A stretch of DNA of 64,000 bases from Candidatus Neomicrothrix sp. UBA814 (GTDB lineage Bacteria > Actinomycetota > Acidimicrobiia > Acidimicrobiales > Poriferisodalaceae): NCBI GenBank assembly GCA_002296525.1, contig DBIA01000035.1:124001-188000 (forward strand), written 5' to 3'. This document shows positions 23,769-32,909 of the stretch, in pieces. The position numbers and the translations under genes were made by a program. The first letter of the stretch is position 1. Each line of letters begins with the position of its first letter. The notes under the pieces are model-generated. The model saw nothing but the letters and a program-made list of their open reading frames with translations, was not told where the DNA came from and made no database searches.

Positions 23769-25975
23769 ACACTGAAATACAGCGTGACAAGTGGGGTATT
23801 GCTCACGTCACAGCCCCTAACCAACTTGCCGCGTTCGAGGCGCAAGGCTGGATAGCTGCCGCGGACCGCATATGGCAAATGGAGTTTGATCGCCTGAGGT
23901 CACAAGGACGCTGGGGAGAAACCGTTGGAGCGAAAGCTGCACGAGAAGACGCTTTCTTTAGGCGGCTCGGTCTCGCAGATTTAGCGAAGCAGCACTGGGC
24001 GTCGTTGGCTCCTGAGACCAAAGAAATAACCGAAGCCTATGCACGCGGGGTTAACCGCTGGCTGGGTTCCCACGAAGATGAGCTACCCGAAGAGTTCAAC
24101 TATCACTCCGCTAGCCCGGAACGCTGGCAACCCTGGCATTGCCTAGCGGTGTACAAAGTTCGCCATATCTTTATGGGAACTCTCAACCGAAAGCTTTGGC
24201 GAGGGTTTCTCTTAGCCAAAGGAAACCCGGAACTTCTCGATGCTATGCGGGGTTGCGTTGATGACAGCTCAACTATTACGACTTCGGCCTTGCCGGGGGT
24301 AGAGCAGCTGACAGATTTATCTAATCTGATCCAAGCGAACGCCGAGCAGCTAAGGGGTCTTGTAGATATCGACGGGGGCTCAAATTCTTGGGCAATTTCC
24401 GGATCTCGAACCAAATCAGGCTTGCCGCTCTTAGCGGGGGACCCGCACCGGGGCATCGAGTTCCCCAACGCGTATCACCAGTTCCACATGAATTGTCCAG
24501 AGTTCAACGCAATTGGTCTGGCATTTCCTGGTGTTCCAGGATTCCCTCATTTTGGTCATAACGAAACTGTCGCCTGGTGCATCACCCACGGAATGGCAGA
24601 CGACACCGATCTCTTCGTAGAGACAGACGCCCTAGAAGCCGTTGAATGGGAGGTGGAAGACCTCGTGATACGGGGCGAAGGTAGCTTTGAGGTATACCGA
24701 GGGTCAACTCCGCGAGGTCCAGTCGTGCTCGGGGATCCGTCCCAGGGTGCTGCCCTCTCAATGGCATGGACGGGGATGAACGGACAGGACAGTACGTTCG
24801 ACGCTCTACTACCCATGTTGAAAGCGTCCACAAGTGAAGAGCTTGAGGCTGCCGTCGAGCCTTGGGTGATACCGGTGAACAATCTTCTCTCAGCGGACCG
24901 TGACGGACATATTTCATTCAAGGTGAGAGGAAGAGTTATCGAGCGGCCGCATGAGCATAGATGGATTCCTGTGCCGGCGGAGACTTCCGAAGATTGGTCC
25001 AATCTGGTCCCTGTCAACTTCACAGACCTGCCGGGAGAAAGCGACCCACTTCGAGGCTATTTGGTGACTGCGAACAACCAGATATCTGATGGGGGACCCT
25101 ACATTTCACTCGATTTCGCCGGGCCAGCACGGTACGACCGCATAGTTCAGTTGATAGAAGAGTTGCCAAACGCAACAGCAGCCGACATGGAAGTCATCCA
25201 TAGTGACGTTGTCTCGCTACTTGCCCCATCCATTATTTCGGCATTGACCACGCACGTCACCCGATTCGCCCACCCGTTAGGGCAGTGGTTGGTAGACCAG
25301 CTAACAGGGTGGGATTGTGCTCTTTGCGAAGAGTCAGTTGAAGCTTCGATTTACAGTGTGATCCGTCGTCGATGGGCTGAGAGTGTTGGGGAACGCCTGG
25401 GCATAGCCACCCCAGAACTTGGTGGCCCCAAATGGCCTTCCCCCGAGTCCGCAAGTCGCATGCTCTACGAAGCAGCCATGCACCTTCTCGTCGACGGGAA
25501 CTGGCACTTAGTCCCCGGCCTCGACTCCGAAGAGGATTTAGACGTTGCTTTGTCGGCGTGCATAGACGAAACACTTGAGGAGTTAGAACAACGCCTGGGT
25601 ACGGATAGGTCTCAATGGACCTGGGGCCGCCTTCACAGAATGGCCTCGCCGCATCCACTTGCGTCGGCAGTTGAAGAAGCGAGACACCTGCACCCTCCGA
25701 TCGATTCGTGCCCAGGGGATAGTGACACAGTGCGTCGCGGAGAGGTAGCTCCCGAAACCGGGGAGAGGTCGGCTGCTGCTTCGGTTGCAAGGTATGTCTT
25801 TGATCTCGATGATTGGGATCGCTCCGGCTGGGTAGTACCTCACGGTGTTTCCGGAGTTAGAGGTGAAGGACATGACATGGACCAACGCGCTGACTGGCTG
25901 AACTGCACTCTGATACCCATGGCGTTCACTGCATCCGCAGTCGAACAAGTAGCAGCCGAATCTTTCGAAATCTGA
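23765..25975 (+). CDS. Penicillin acylase (Ntn hydrolase) family protein
   Basis: A 736-residue S45-type precursor. It begins at GTG with QRDKWGIAHV and carries the A-chain segment AQGWIAAADRIWQME. The autocleavage site is DGGSNSWAISG, where Ser206 becomes the N-terminal nucleophile. DPHRGIEFPNAYHQ and VPGFPHFGHNETVAWCITHG follow. There is no obvious signal peptide, so it may be cytosolic. Relatives hydrolyse amides of many kinds, including acyl-homoserine lactones, and beta-lactam turnover should not be assumed. It is coupled to the upstream esterase. Confidence 0.9.
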   Translation: MNTEIQRDKWGIAHVTAPNQLAAFEAQGWIAAADRIWQMEFDRLRSQGRWGETVGAKAAREDAFFRRLGLADLAKQHWASLAPETKEITEAYARGVNRWLGSHEDELPEEFNYHSASPERWQPWHCLAVYKVRHIFMGTLNRKLWRGFLLAKGNPELLDAMRGCVDDSSTITTSALPGVEQLTDLSNLIQANAEQLRGLVDIDGGSNSWAISGSRTKSGLPLLAGDPHRGIEFPNAYHQFHMNCPEFNAIGLAFPGVPGFPHFGHNETVAWCITHGMADDTDLFVETDALEAVEWEVEDLVIRGEGSFEVYRGSTPRGPVVLGDPSQGAALSMAWTGMNGQDSTFDALLPMLKASTSEELEAAVEPWVIPVNNLLSADRDGHISFKVRGRVIERPHEHRWIPVPAETSEDWSNLVPVNFTDLPGESDPLRGYLVTANNQISDGGPYISLDFAGPARYDRIVQLIEELPNATAADMEVIHSDVVSLLAPSIISALTTHVTRFAHPLGQWLVDQLTGWDCALCEESVEASIYSVIRRRWAESVGERLGIATPELGGPKWPSPESASRMLYEAAMHLLVDGNWHLVPGLDSEEDLDVALSACIDETLEELEQRLGTDRSQWTWGRLHRMASPHPLASAVEEARHLHPPIDSCPGDSDTVRRGEVAPETGERSAAASVARYVFDLDDWDRSGWVVPHGVSGVRGEGHDMDQRADWLNCTLIPMAFTASAVEQVAAESFEI

Positions 25976-26007
25976 CGCGCTACGGGTAGCCGTTTTTCTC
26001 CGACCGC

Positions 26008-26038
26008 TTGACAATCGATACAGCACCGCGACTAGTTT
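26008..26038 (+). promoter_or_regulatory. Promoter of the AhpD-like selenoprotein gene
   Basis: A perfect -35 TTGACA (26008-26013), a 19-base spacer, and a -10 TAGTTT (26033-26038) six bases before the ATG at 26045. The transcript would be leaderless. It is the only near-consensus two-box promoter I found. Confidence 0.6.
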
Positions 26039-26044
26039 CCCGTT

Positions 26045-27139
26045 ATGACCCTGACTGAGCCTGAGACGTATATCGAATTGGGCGCTCCCTTGACAGACAC
26101 TCATGACAGCGTCTGGCAACGTTTAGGTCAATGCGGCACTTGGTGGAGTGGCAAGGAACGCGTAGCTGCTATGGCAGAGGTGCGCCAAGCTTTTTGTTGT
26201 GCCCTGTGCATCGAACGTTTGGAGGCTTTAAGCCCAATGATGATCAGGGGGGAACATGACTCGGTGTCAGACTTGCCGCGGGAAGCCGTGGATCTCATCC
26301 ATAGATTGGCCACCGACCCTGGACGTCTCTCTAAAGAATGGGCCCTCCTGGTTATCGAATCAATCGGCGAAGAACCATACGTAGAACTAGCAACCCTGGT
26401 TTGTGTTCAATATGTCATCGATAGTTTTGCGCGGTCTTTGGGACTTCCGCTTCGCGAGCTGCCCGAACCACAACCCGGAGAGCCGGACAGGGTGCGGCCC
26501 GAAGGGGTGGGAGATGTTGGTGCTTGGGTCAGCCAGACAGTTGAAAAATCGTTAGCAAATGTTTCCCGAGCCGCTTCGTTGGTTCCCGCAACCGAAGACC
26601 TCTGGCGTGAGCTTGTTCAGGCTCACTACAGCCGAGGACCCCAGTTCGCTGACCTTGTGTGGGATAGAGCGCTCTCCAGGCCCCAAGTAGAGTTATTGGC
26701 ATCGACAGTCTCAGCACTTAATGAGTGTTTCTATTGAACGGCGGCCCACGTATCGTTGCTCCGTGCGAGTAGCGAAGCCCTGGATTCGGAAGTCGACCTC
26801 GAACAGCTCGAAGCCGGCGCGGATGTGACTCACGGAGAACTGCTTGTTCGTTACGCCGAGTCCGCGGTTCGTCAAGACAGCGACCTAGGTAAAGTGCGGT
26901 CGGGGTTAGAGGCGCAGGTCGGCCCTGGGGGAGTTATCGAAGCTGCGGCGACTGTTGCTGCATTCGAGGGCTTGAACCGCATCGCTGATGCCACTGGCAT
27001 TCAACTCGATTCTGGTCTGGCTGATGAATCGGCAGATTTCCGAATGCTGCTAGGTCTGGATGCTTACGCAGGCGCGGCGAGCACTGAGGTGGCAGGCGTT
27101 CCGACACGAGCGGCCGATGTGATGGGGATATTTCGGTAA
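26045..27139 (+). CDS. AhpD-like selenoprotein (Cys-x-x-Sec...His)
   Basis: A 364-residue alkylhydroperoxidase D/carboxymuconolactone decarboxylase-like protein with an in-frame UGA at 26735-26737. The segment around it reads ECFY-Sec-TAAH: Cys228, Sec231 and His235 reproduce the AhpD CxxCxxxH catalytic array, with Sec in the place of the peroxidatic Cys. The N-terminal half is a related domain (WWSGKERVAAMAEVRQAF, then a C-C-A-L-C cluster at 51-55). The part after the UGA continues as one hydrophilic helical domain (EALDSEVDLEQLEAG, EGLNRIADATGIQL). Both halves share one reading frame and neither is complete alone. A SECIS-like hairpin follows the UGA, and a strong leaderless promoter precedes the ATG. 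Probable role: peroxide or organic hydroperoxide reduction. Confidence 0.88.
26753..26775 (+). promoter_or_regulatory. Bacterial SECIS-like stem-loop 2
   Basis: Nine contiguous base pairs (26753-26761 with 26767-26775, two of them G-U) closing a five-base loop C-G-T-G-C at 26762-26766. The loop begins 24 bases after the UGA at 26735-26737, the same spacing as in the first selenoprotein gene. Confidence 0.78.
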
Positions 27140-27150
27140 ACACTCAAAGC

Positions 27151-27162
27151 GATACCGATATC
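27151..27162. terminator. Small hairpin between converging genes
   Basis: GATA-CCGA-TATC stem-loop flanked by partly complementary AGC/GCGCT. It lies in the 45-base gap between the AhpD-like gene and the converging acyl-CoA dehydrogenase. Weak stem, so only a candidate. Confidence 0.25.
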
Positions 27163-27184
27163 AGCGCTAATACGCGACGTTTTC

Positions 27185-28309
27185 TTATTCCGAACGCTGT
27201 GGTTCTCTGGGCAAACCGAGAATTCTTTCGCCAATAATGTTGCGTTGAATTTCGCTGGAGCCGCCAGCTATTCGCATGCCCGGCGAATACAAGAGATTCT
27301 CAGTTGTGTCCGAGTGCAACATTGCCTCGGCACCTTGCAAAAGCGAATCTAGCTGCGCTTCGGAGTAGCCAAGTTCGCTGTTCATTAACTTTGCTACTGG
27401 AGCGATTAAAGGATCGCCGCCTCGACGTTCCATTAACGCCTGGAGGGCTTTGCCGCGGTTAAGGATTCCGGTTAATTTTTCTGTCCGTACATCGTCTAGA
27501 GCAGTCGATTTTTCTGCCATGGTCTCCAGACGTTTCCCGAGGCTGATTACACCTGCGGCTCCTGCGCCACCTCGTTCGTCTTCGAGGACCGCCATAGCGA
27601 CGCCCCAGCCTTCGTTAACTTCGCCGAGAAGTGAATCAGAAGGCATTGATACATCGGTAAAGAAGACTTCGCAGAATTCGCTATCGCCGGTCATCTGTTT
27701 AATCGGCCGAACCTCGATGCCTTCTAGGGCCATATCCAATAGGAAAAAGGAAATGCCTTTGTGCTTGGGTTGGTCGTTGTCGGTTCTAGCCATAAGGATT
27801 CCGAATTGAGCGAATTGTGCATTCGAAGACCAAACCTTCTGTCCATTAAGTAAGAACTGATCTCCATCGGCAACAGCAGACGTTTGTAGCCCTGCGAGAT
27901 CAGAACCAGCTCCTGGCTCACTGAATAGTTGGCACCAAAGAATCTCGTTGCGCAGTGTTGGCCGTAGGAAACGTTCTCGTTGTTGCGGGGTTCCAGATCG
28001 GAGGATGGCTTCGCCTGCGAGGACCAGGCCTTGAAGGTTGAGATAAGGAGCGACTTCGGCGATAGCGCACTCCTCATGCCACACGATGTTGTGAGCCGGG
28101 GTCAGACCCATGCCACCGTATTTCTCTGGCCAATGCACTCCGGCCCAACCTTCCTCAAAACAGAAGCGTTGCCAATGCATAGCCGGTTTGTGGAGGTGTG
28201 GCGGCAAGATCGCGCCGTAAGCAGGACACGCATCGTTTGATCTGACTGCGGCCGCAATGAATGCGGCCGCCTGCGTGCGAAATTCTTCGATCGAGGGAAT
28301 GTCTTGCAT
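27185..28309 (-). CDS. Acyl-CoA dehydrogenase
   Basis: A 374-residue acyl-CoA dehydrogenase with HWPEKYGGMGLTPAHN, FSEPGAGSDLAGLQTSA, GQKVWSSNAQFAQFGILMAR and a C-terminal GGSSEIQRNIIGERILGLPREP. The start at 28309 is preferred: TACCTT lies six bases upstream and homology starts near MQDIPS. The frame extends to 28363 without family-like sequence. It is divergent from the M20 peptidase gene. The substrate is unknown. Confidence 0.92.
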   Translation of the reverse strand: MQDIPSIEEFRTQAAAFIAAAVRSNDACPAYGAILPPHLHKPAMHWQRFCFEEGWAGVHWPEKYGGMGLTPAHNIVWHEECAIAEVAPYLNLQGLVLAGEAILRSGTPQQRERFLRPTLRNEILWCQLFSEPGAGSDLAGLQTSAVADGDQFLLNGQKVWSSNAQFAQFGILMARTDNDQPKHKGISFFLLDMALEGIEVRPIKQMTGDSEFCEVFFTDVSMPSDSLLGEVNEGWGVAMAVLEDERGGAGAAGVISLGKRLETMAEKSTALDDVRTEKLTGILNRGKALQALMERRGGDPLIAPVAKLMNSELGYSEAQLDSLLQGAEAMLHSDTTENLLYSPGMRIAGGSSEIQRNIIGERILGLPREPQRSE

Positions 28310-28315
28310 ATTTAG

Positions 28316-28321
28316 AAGGTA
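28316..28321 (-). promoter_or_regulatory. -10 box of a leaderless promoter
   Basis: On the minus strand TACCTT, six bases before the ATG at 28309. It is paired with a divergent box at 28358 for the neighbouring gene. Confidence 0.5.
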
Positions 28322-28357
28322 GTACTGACTTACGTTGGGGCGCACCCTCTTGTTGCA

Positions 28358-28363
28358 TAGCAT
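28358..28363 (+). promoter_or_regulatory. -10 box of a leaderless promoter
   Basis: TAGCAT, then six bases, then the ATG of the M20 peptidase at 28370. Confidence 0.5.
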
Positions 28364-28369
28364 CTAGGT

Positions 28370-29734
28370 ATGAGCGATGTCAGTCACACAGACGACCGGT
28401 TGACAAACGAGACAGTCGAACTGTTACAGCAGCTAATTCGCCATAAGTGCGTCAACACTGGCGAAGCCGAGTCTGGAGAAGAGGTCCGAAATAGTGATCT
28501 GCTAGAAGGCTTTCTAGAAGGTCCGGGGATAGATCTTGAGCACTTCGACTGCCTGCCAGGCCGCCGGTCAATGGTGGCTCGAATAGCGGGCACTGACCCG
28601 ACGGCCCCATCGTTGTGTCTAATGGGCCATACAGACGTGGTTCCTGTCAGCCCTGAGGGTTGGAGCCGCGACCCTTTTGGTGGTGAGTTGATCGACGGAG
28701 AGGTTTGGGGTCGAGGAGCAGTCGACATGCTCAATCTCACGTCCTCTATGGCTGTGGCATTTCGACACTTAGCAGATTCTGGTTTCCGACCCAAAGGCGA
28801 CCTTGTGTTCTTTGGCGTCGCTGACGAAGAAGCAGGCGGAACCTATGGTGCGAAATGGATGGCCGAAAAACACTGGGACGCTATGGCGGCAGATTACGTC
28901 CTTACTGAATTCGGGGGATTGCCTACCGAGACGCCCGAAGGAAAGAAAATCACTCTTGCGGCGGGTGAGAAGGGCCTTGGGTGGCGACGTCTGAAAGTGA
29001 AAGGAACCCCGGGGCATGGTTCGATGCCATTTGGCGCTGACAACGCGGTTCTGAAAGCTGCTGAAGTCATCCGGCGTTTAGGGGAATACAAACCCAACGC
29101 GAGGTTGACCGAAATGTGGCAACACCAAGTTTCAACGCTCGACCTTGAAGCAGATGTCAAAGACGCTCTCTTGAACCCGACGTCGGTATGGGAGGCGATA
29201 TCGCGACTGGATTCACCTTCCCTAGCCCGACATCTTCACGCCTGCAGCCACACAACGTTCTCTCCCAACGTCGTACATGGAGGAGTAAAAACCAATGTCA
29301 TACCTGACGAAGTGGAAATCGATGTCGACATTCGAACAGCGCCAGGCGATAGTGACCAAGTCGATAATCATCTCCGCGAGGCGCTTGGAGACTTATTCGA
29401 TGAGGTCGAAATCAAAGCCATTCATGACGACCCCGCAACATTTTCTTCTACCGACACCCCGATGTGGCATCTCCTACAGGAAATGATGCAAAAAGCACAT
29501 CCCGGTGCACCCCTAATACCTTCGCTCATCGTTGGGGCAACGGATGCTCGTTTCTATCGGGATAAGGGATCCGTTGCCTACGGTGCGGGTTTGTTCAGTG
29601 ACCGTGTCAATGCGTCTGACTTCATGACTCGGTTCCACGGGCACGACGAACGAGTCGATATTGACTCCCTGGCTCTCACGACCCAACTGTGGCTAGACAT
29701 AGCTACTCACTTTTGGGACAGGGTAGATGGCTGA
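28370..29734 (+). CDS. M20 family metallopeptidase
   Basis: A 454-residue zinc-dependent M20 aminoacylase/dipeptidase-like enzyme. It has the metal His in LMGHTDVVPVSPEGW, the bridging Asp in RGAVDML, the catalytic Glu pair in VADEEAGG, the dimerisation-domain segment KGTPGHGSMPFGADN, and a final metal His in RFHGHDERV. Likely substrates are N-acyl amino acids or small peptides. It is alone on its strand between divergent and convergent neighbours, six bases from the next stop. Confidence 0.9.
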   Translation: MSDVSHTDDRLTNETVELLQQLIRHKCVNTGEAESGEEVRNSDLLEGFLEGPGIDLEHFDCLPGRRSMVARIAGTDPTAPSLCLMGHTDVVPVSPEGWSRDPFGGELIDGEVWGRGAVDMLNLTSSMAVAFRHLADSGFRPKGDLVFFGVADEEAGGTYGAKWMAEKHWDAMAADYVLTEFGGLPTETPEGKKITLAAGEKGLGWRRLKVKGTPGHGSMPFGADNAVLKAAEVIRRLGEYKPNARLTEMWQHQVSTLDLEADVKDALLNPTSVWEAISRLDSPSLARHLHACSHTTFSPNVVHGGVKTNVIPDEVEIDVDIRTAPGDSDQVDNHLREALGDLFDEVEIKAIHDDPATFSSTDTPMWHLLQEMMQKAHPGAPLIPSLIVGATDARFYRDKGSVAYGAGLFSDRVNASDFMTRFHGHDERVDIDSLALTTQLWLDIATHFWDRVDG

Positions 29735-29739
29735 AGCCG

Positions 29740-30435
29740 TTAGTTGCTAGAGCAACCGACTTTCGGAGTTACGTGTGGTACCCGGCCTGTCCGAAATGAC
29801 GTCACGACACCGCCGGCATCTAATTCCCATATCACTCTCATGGTCTTGTCGCCGTCCGTAACCGGAACAAACGTGACGGAGTCCCCGGAAGACGATTCTT
29901 CGATCTTGGATCCGAACGCCTCTTTAATGGCGTCTTTGGTGGCACCGATTCCATACCCAGACTTGCTGGTTATGGGCCCGCTGGAGACGTCTACTCGAAC
30001 GACTTCTCCGTTTACAACCATAAACGCTGCTCCAGTGGCTCCTGCCGCTGGCGTGTAGTACTGGCATGTCTCGCTACCAGTTGAAGCGGCGTTGAAGGTA
30101 ACCCCAGCTGCTTCCTGAGCTTCAGCAAGGGTTTGACCGATTCTCACCGGTCCGAGTCCGGCCGTTGTGATGGTGTCGGAGTTAGTCAACGTCGGGGGCG
30201 TAGTAGTTTCTGTGGTGCCGTAACGCTCTGCCGCGGTTTGGATAGCAGAAGTTGTTGACGAAGCGTCGCTTGTTGCTGAATCGTCAGAGGATGTTGCCGA
30301 GGTAGTGATGCTAGGCAGGGTGGTGGTGGAGTCGCTGGCAGTGCTGCTTAGGGAGCACCCAGCAGTAAGAGCAACCAAGGCAATCAGGGCCGAGGTAAAT
30401 CTGGGTGCTGTGGGTTTCCTGTTTGCGAGTATCAC
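29740..30435 (-). CDS. Putative lipoprotein with low-complexity Ser/Thr region
   Basis: A 231-residue exported protein with a basic N terminus, a hydrophobic signal segment (ALIALVALTAGC) and lipobox Cys27. A Ser/Thr/Ala/Asp-rich linker covers about residues 28-75 and would be disordered. The C-terminal domain (TTAGLGPVRIGQTLAEAQEAAG, FMVVNGEVVRVDV) resembles small secreted domains of unknown role found in other actinobacteria. I assign no function. A GAGAGG box precedes the GTG start. Confidence 0.72.
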   Translation of the reverse strand: MILANRKPTAPRFTSALIALVALTAGCSLSSTASDSTTTLPSITTSATSSDDSATSDASSTTSAIQTAAERYGTTETTTPPTLTNSDTITTAGLGPVRIGQTLAEAQEAAGVTFNAASTGSETCQYYTPAAGATGAAFMVVNGEVVRVDVSSGPITSKSGYGIGATKDAIKEAFGSKIEESSSGDSVTFVPVTDGDKTMRVIWELDAGGVVTSFRTGRVPHVTPKVGCSSN

Positions 30436-30613
30436 TTCAGTACCTCTCGTGGGTGAGCTGCGTTGGCAAGTTCATCGAACTCGTACATAAGGACGAGGGT
30501 ACAACTGTTCCACTCGATGTGTCGCCTTGATGTAGGGGTTAGTCTTTATAGACAACGCTGCAGGAGTACGTGCAGCTGTTTGTCGATTTACCATATGGGG
30601 ATGGAGTTTCGTT

Positions 30614-32338
30614 ATGGCTGAGGCACAGTTCGACATTGTTATCCGCGGCGGCAAAGTAGTGGACGGCACCGGTGCGGTGCCTAGGAAGGCGGATGTTGCG
30701 ATAACTGGCGACCGCATTGTTGCTGTTGGAGACGTGGAGGGGACAGGGACCCGCGAGATTGACGCAAGCGATCGAGTTGTTACTCCAGGGTTCGTTGACA
30801 TTCATACTCACTTAGACGCCCAATTAGCCTGGGATCCCATTGGTTCAAGCTCGTGCTGGCACGGAATTACTTCTGTGGTGATGGGTAACTGCGGTGTGAC
30901 TTTCGCGCCGGTGAAGACTGAAGACATCTCCTACTTAGCGGAGATGATGGAATCGGTCGAAGATATTCCCAGAGAGGCGATCCTGGAAGGTTTGCCGTGG
31001 GACTGGCGAACTTACGGCGAGTACCTCGAATTTCTTGATGGCTTGCCGAAAGGAATCAACGTCGGAGGAATGGTGGGACATGTGGCGGTTCGTTGGAACG
31101 TCATGGGTGAAGAGAGCCTCAAGGAAGAGCCAGCGACCCAACAAGAAATCGATGCGATGTGTGAGCTGGTCGATGAAGCAATCAGCTCAGGTGCCCTAGG
31201 GTTCTCTACCTCACGAACCTTGCTGCACCGAACGCCCGATGGTCGACCTATTCCAGGAACTTTCGCCGACGACAACGAACTCTATGCATTCGCTGATGTC
31301 CTAGGTCGACACGGCCGTGGTGTTTTCGAGTCGGCTCCTCGATTCGAAAAAGCTGGAGCGGACTGGACGGGCCTAAAGCATGAAATTCGAACCTTGGGTG
31401 AAATCACCCGCCGGAGCGGTCGCCCCTCAACGTTCGGTCTTGTCTATAACGCAGTTCGGCCAGACATGAGTGATGTAGCGCTAGCCGAAGTTCTGACAGA
31501 GAATTCAAACGGAGCCACCCTGAGACCCCAAACTACTTGTCGTCCTATCGGGGTGGTATTAGGTATTCAACATCGCACCCCTTGGGCACGCGCAGGGTCA
31601 ACCTGGAAGTCCATGCAGAACATGGAATTATCCGAACGCCTCGCTTTGATCCGCGACCCTGAATCAAGGCAAGCCTTAGTCGAGGAAGCCAACAATCCTG
31701 AACAAATCCATGGGGGCGGTAGCGCCATGGTTGACCTAAGCAGGTTGTATCTATTGGACGCGGAAGACCCCAACTATCGAGTAGGGCCAGAGGGCACGTT
31801 AGAAGCGAGAGCAGCTCAAGCCGGTGTAACGCCAGTCGAATTCTTTCTAGACGAAACGGACCGTTCGGACGGGTCTGTGATGCTGTCGCTCCCGATCCTA
31901 AACCAGGACTATGAAGCCATCGAAACAATGCTTCAAGACGAAGCGATCGTTATGGGTCTGGCGGACGCGGGGGCCCACGTCGGGCAGATCATGGACTCCA
32001 GTCAGCCGACCTACTTCCTGAGTCACTGGGTAAGAGAAACTGGTTTCTTCTCAATCGAAGAAGGCGTACGACGGATCACCTCAGACACAGCGGATCTCTT
32101 CGGTTTGGTTGACAGGGGGCGAATTGTGGAAGGCGCCTACGCCGACATCAATGTCATCGACTTCGAGAACCTATCTTTAAGCGGACCAGAATATGTCCAT
32201 GACTTCCCTGGTGGCGCTGGTAGGTACATCCAAAGAGGAAGCGGTTATGACGCAACAATCGTCAACGGCCGCATCTTTATGGAAAATGGCGAACACACCG
32301 GTGAACTCGCTGGAGTCACTCTTCGGTCAACCGACTGA
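30614..32338 (+). CDS. Amidohydrolase, N-acyl-D-amino-acid deacylase family
   Basis: A 574-residue amidohydrolase. It shows the IRGGKVVDGTG opening, the metal motif GFVDIHTHLDAQLAWDP, the bridging Cys in GNCGVTFAPV, the GHVAVR His, and a C-terminal DAGAHVGQIMDSS with the catalytic Asp. DRGRIVEGAYADINVID completes the outer beta sandwich. These match the D-aminoacylase/N-acyl-D-glutamate deacylase group, though many members have other amide substrates. It has a GGAG box before the ATG. Confidence 0.9.
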   Translation: MAEAQFDIVIRGGKVVDGTGAVPRKADVAITGDRIVAVGDVEGTGTREIDASDRVVTPGFVDIHTHLDAQLAWDPIGSSSCWHGITSVVMGNCGVTFAPVKTEDISYLAEMMESVEDIPREAILEGLPWDWRTYGEYLEFLDGLPKGINVGGMVGHVAVRWNVMGEESLKEEPATQQEIDAMCELVDEAISSGALGFSTSRTLLHRTPDGRPIPGTFADDNELYAFADVLGRHGRGVFESAPRFEKAGADWTGLKHEIRTLGEITRRSGRPSTFGLVYNAVRPDMSDVALAEVLTENSNGATLRPQTTCRPIGVVLGIQHRTPWARAGSTWKSMQNMELSERLALIRDPESRQALVEEANNPEQIHGGGSAMVDLSRLYLLDAEDPNYRVGPEGTLEARAAQAGVTPVEFFLDETDRSDGSVMLSLPILNQDYEAIETMLQDEAIVMGLADAGAHVGQIMDSSQPTYFLSHWVRETGFFSIEEGVRRITSDTADLFGLVDRGRIVEGAYADINVIDFENLSLSGPEYVHDFPGGAGRYIQRGSGYDATIVNGRIFMENGEHTGELAGVTLRSTD

Positions 32339-32359
32339 TTAGTTTTCTCTTTGTCCCGC

Positions 32360-32365
32360 TAAGGT
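32360..32365 (+). promoter_or_regulatory. -10 box of a leaderless promoter
   Basis: TAAGGT, then six bases, then the ATG of the cyclophilin gene at 32372. Confidence 0.5.
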
Positions 32366-32371
32366 GCTGCT

Positions 32372-32848
32372 ATGGCTTCAGCACCTGAGATGAACATTGA
32401 CAACGAGACCACGTATCGCGTGTCGATCCAAACGGCCAAAGGCACGATCGTTATGGACCTCGACCCGAAATTAGCGCCGAACACGGTAAATAATTTCGTG
32501 AACCTCGCACGTGATGGCTATTACACAGGACTCACCTTCCATCGAGTAGTGCCAGATTTCGTTATTCAGGGTGGTTGCCCAGAGGGCACTGGTACAGGTG
32601 GTCCCGGATATCGATTCGACGATGAACCCGTCAATGCCGAATACACCTTAGGGGCGGTTGCTATGGCCAATGCTGGGCCGAACACAAACGGCAGCCAGTT
32701 CTTTATATGCATCGATGATTGTCAGTCAAAACTGGCGCCGGCATACAACCTCTTTGGTTACGTCTCAAGTGGGATGGACGTCGCATTAACGATCGCTGTC
32801 GGTGACGTCATGGACAGCGTCGAGATTGAAGAAATCACTGCGGGTTAG
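32372..32848 (+). CDS. Cyclophilin-type peptidyl-prolyl cis-trans isomerase
   Basis: A 158-residue cyclophilin that isomerises Xaa-Pro bonds. The catalytic Arg is in TFHRVVPDFVIQGG; GPGYRFDDE, VAMANAGPNTNGSQFFICI and LAPAYNLFGYV complete the core. There is no signal peptide, so it is cytosolic. The length is typical of the short bacterial PpiB type. Cyclosporin-site Trp is absent (YNLFG), as in many bacterial forms. Confidence 0.95.
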   Translation: MASAPEMNIDNETTYRVSIQTAKGTIVMDLDPKLAPNTVNNFVNLARDGYYTGLTFHRVVPDFVIQGGCPEGTGTGGPGYRFDDEPVNAEYTLGAVAMANAGPNTNGSQFFICIDDCQSKLAPAYNLFGYVSSGMDVALTIAVGDVMDSVEIEEITAG

Positions 32849-32909
32849 TCAAAAATGCATCAACTCGCCGATAACAGCTAACGTGTGGCCCCTGGCGAAA
32901 GGGTCTTCA

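Noticed and set aside
25257..26119. Long minus-strand frames opposite the penicillin acylase gene end
   Set aside because: Low-complexity, Arg/Pro-rich shadows of the coding strand.
26756..27139. A separate gene after 26737
   Set aside because: It is in the same frame as 26045-26737, separated only by a UGA at an AhpD Cys, and has no start signal of its own.
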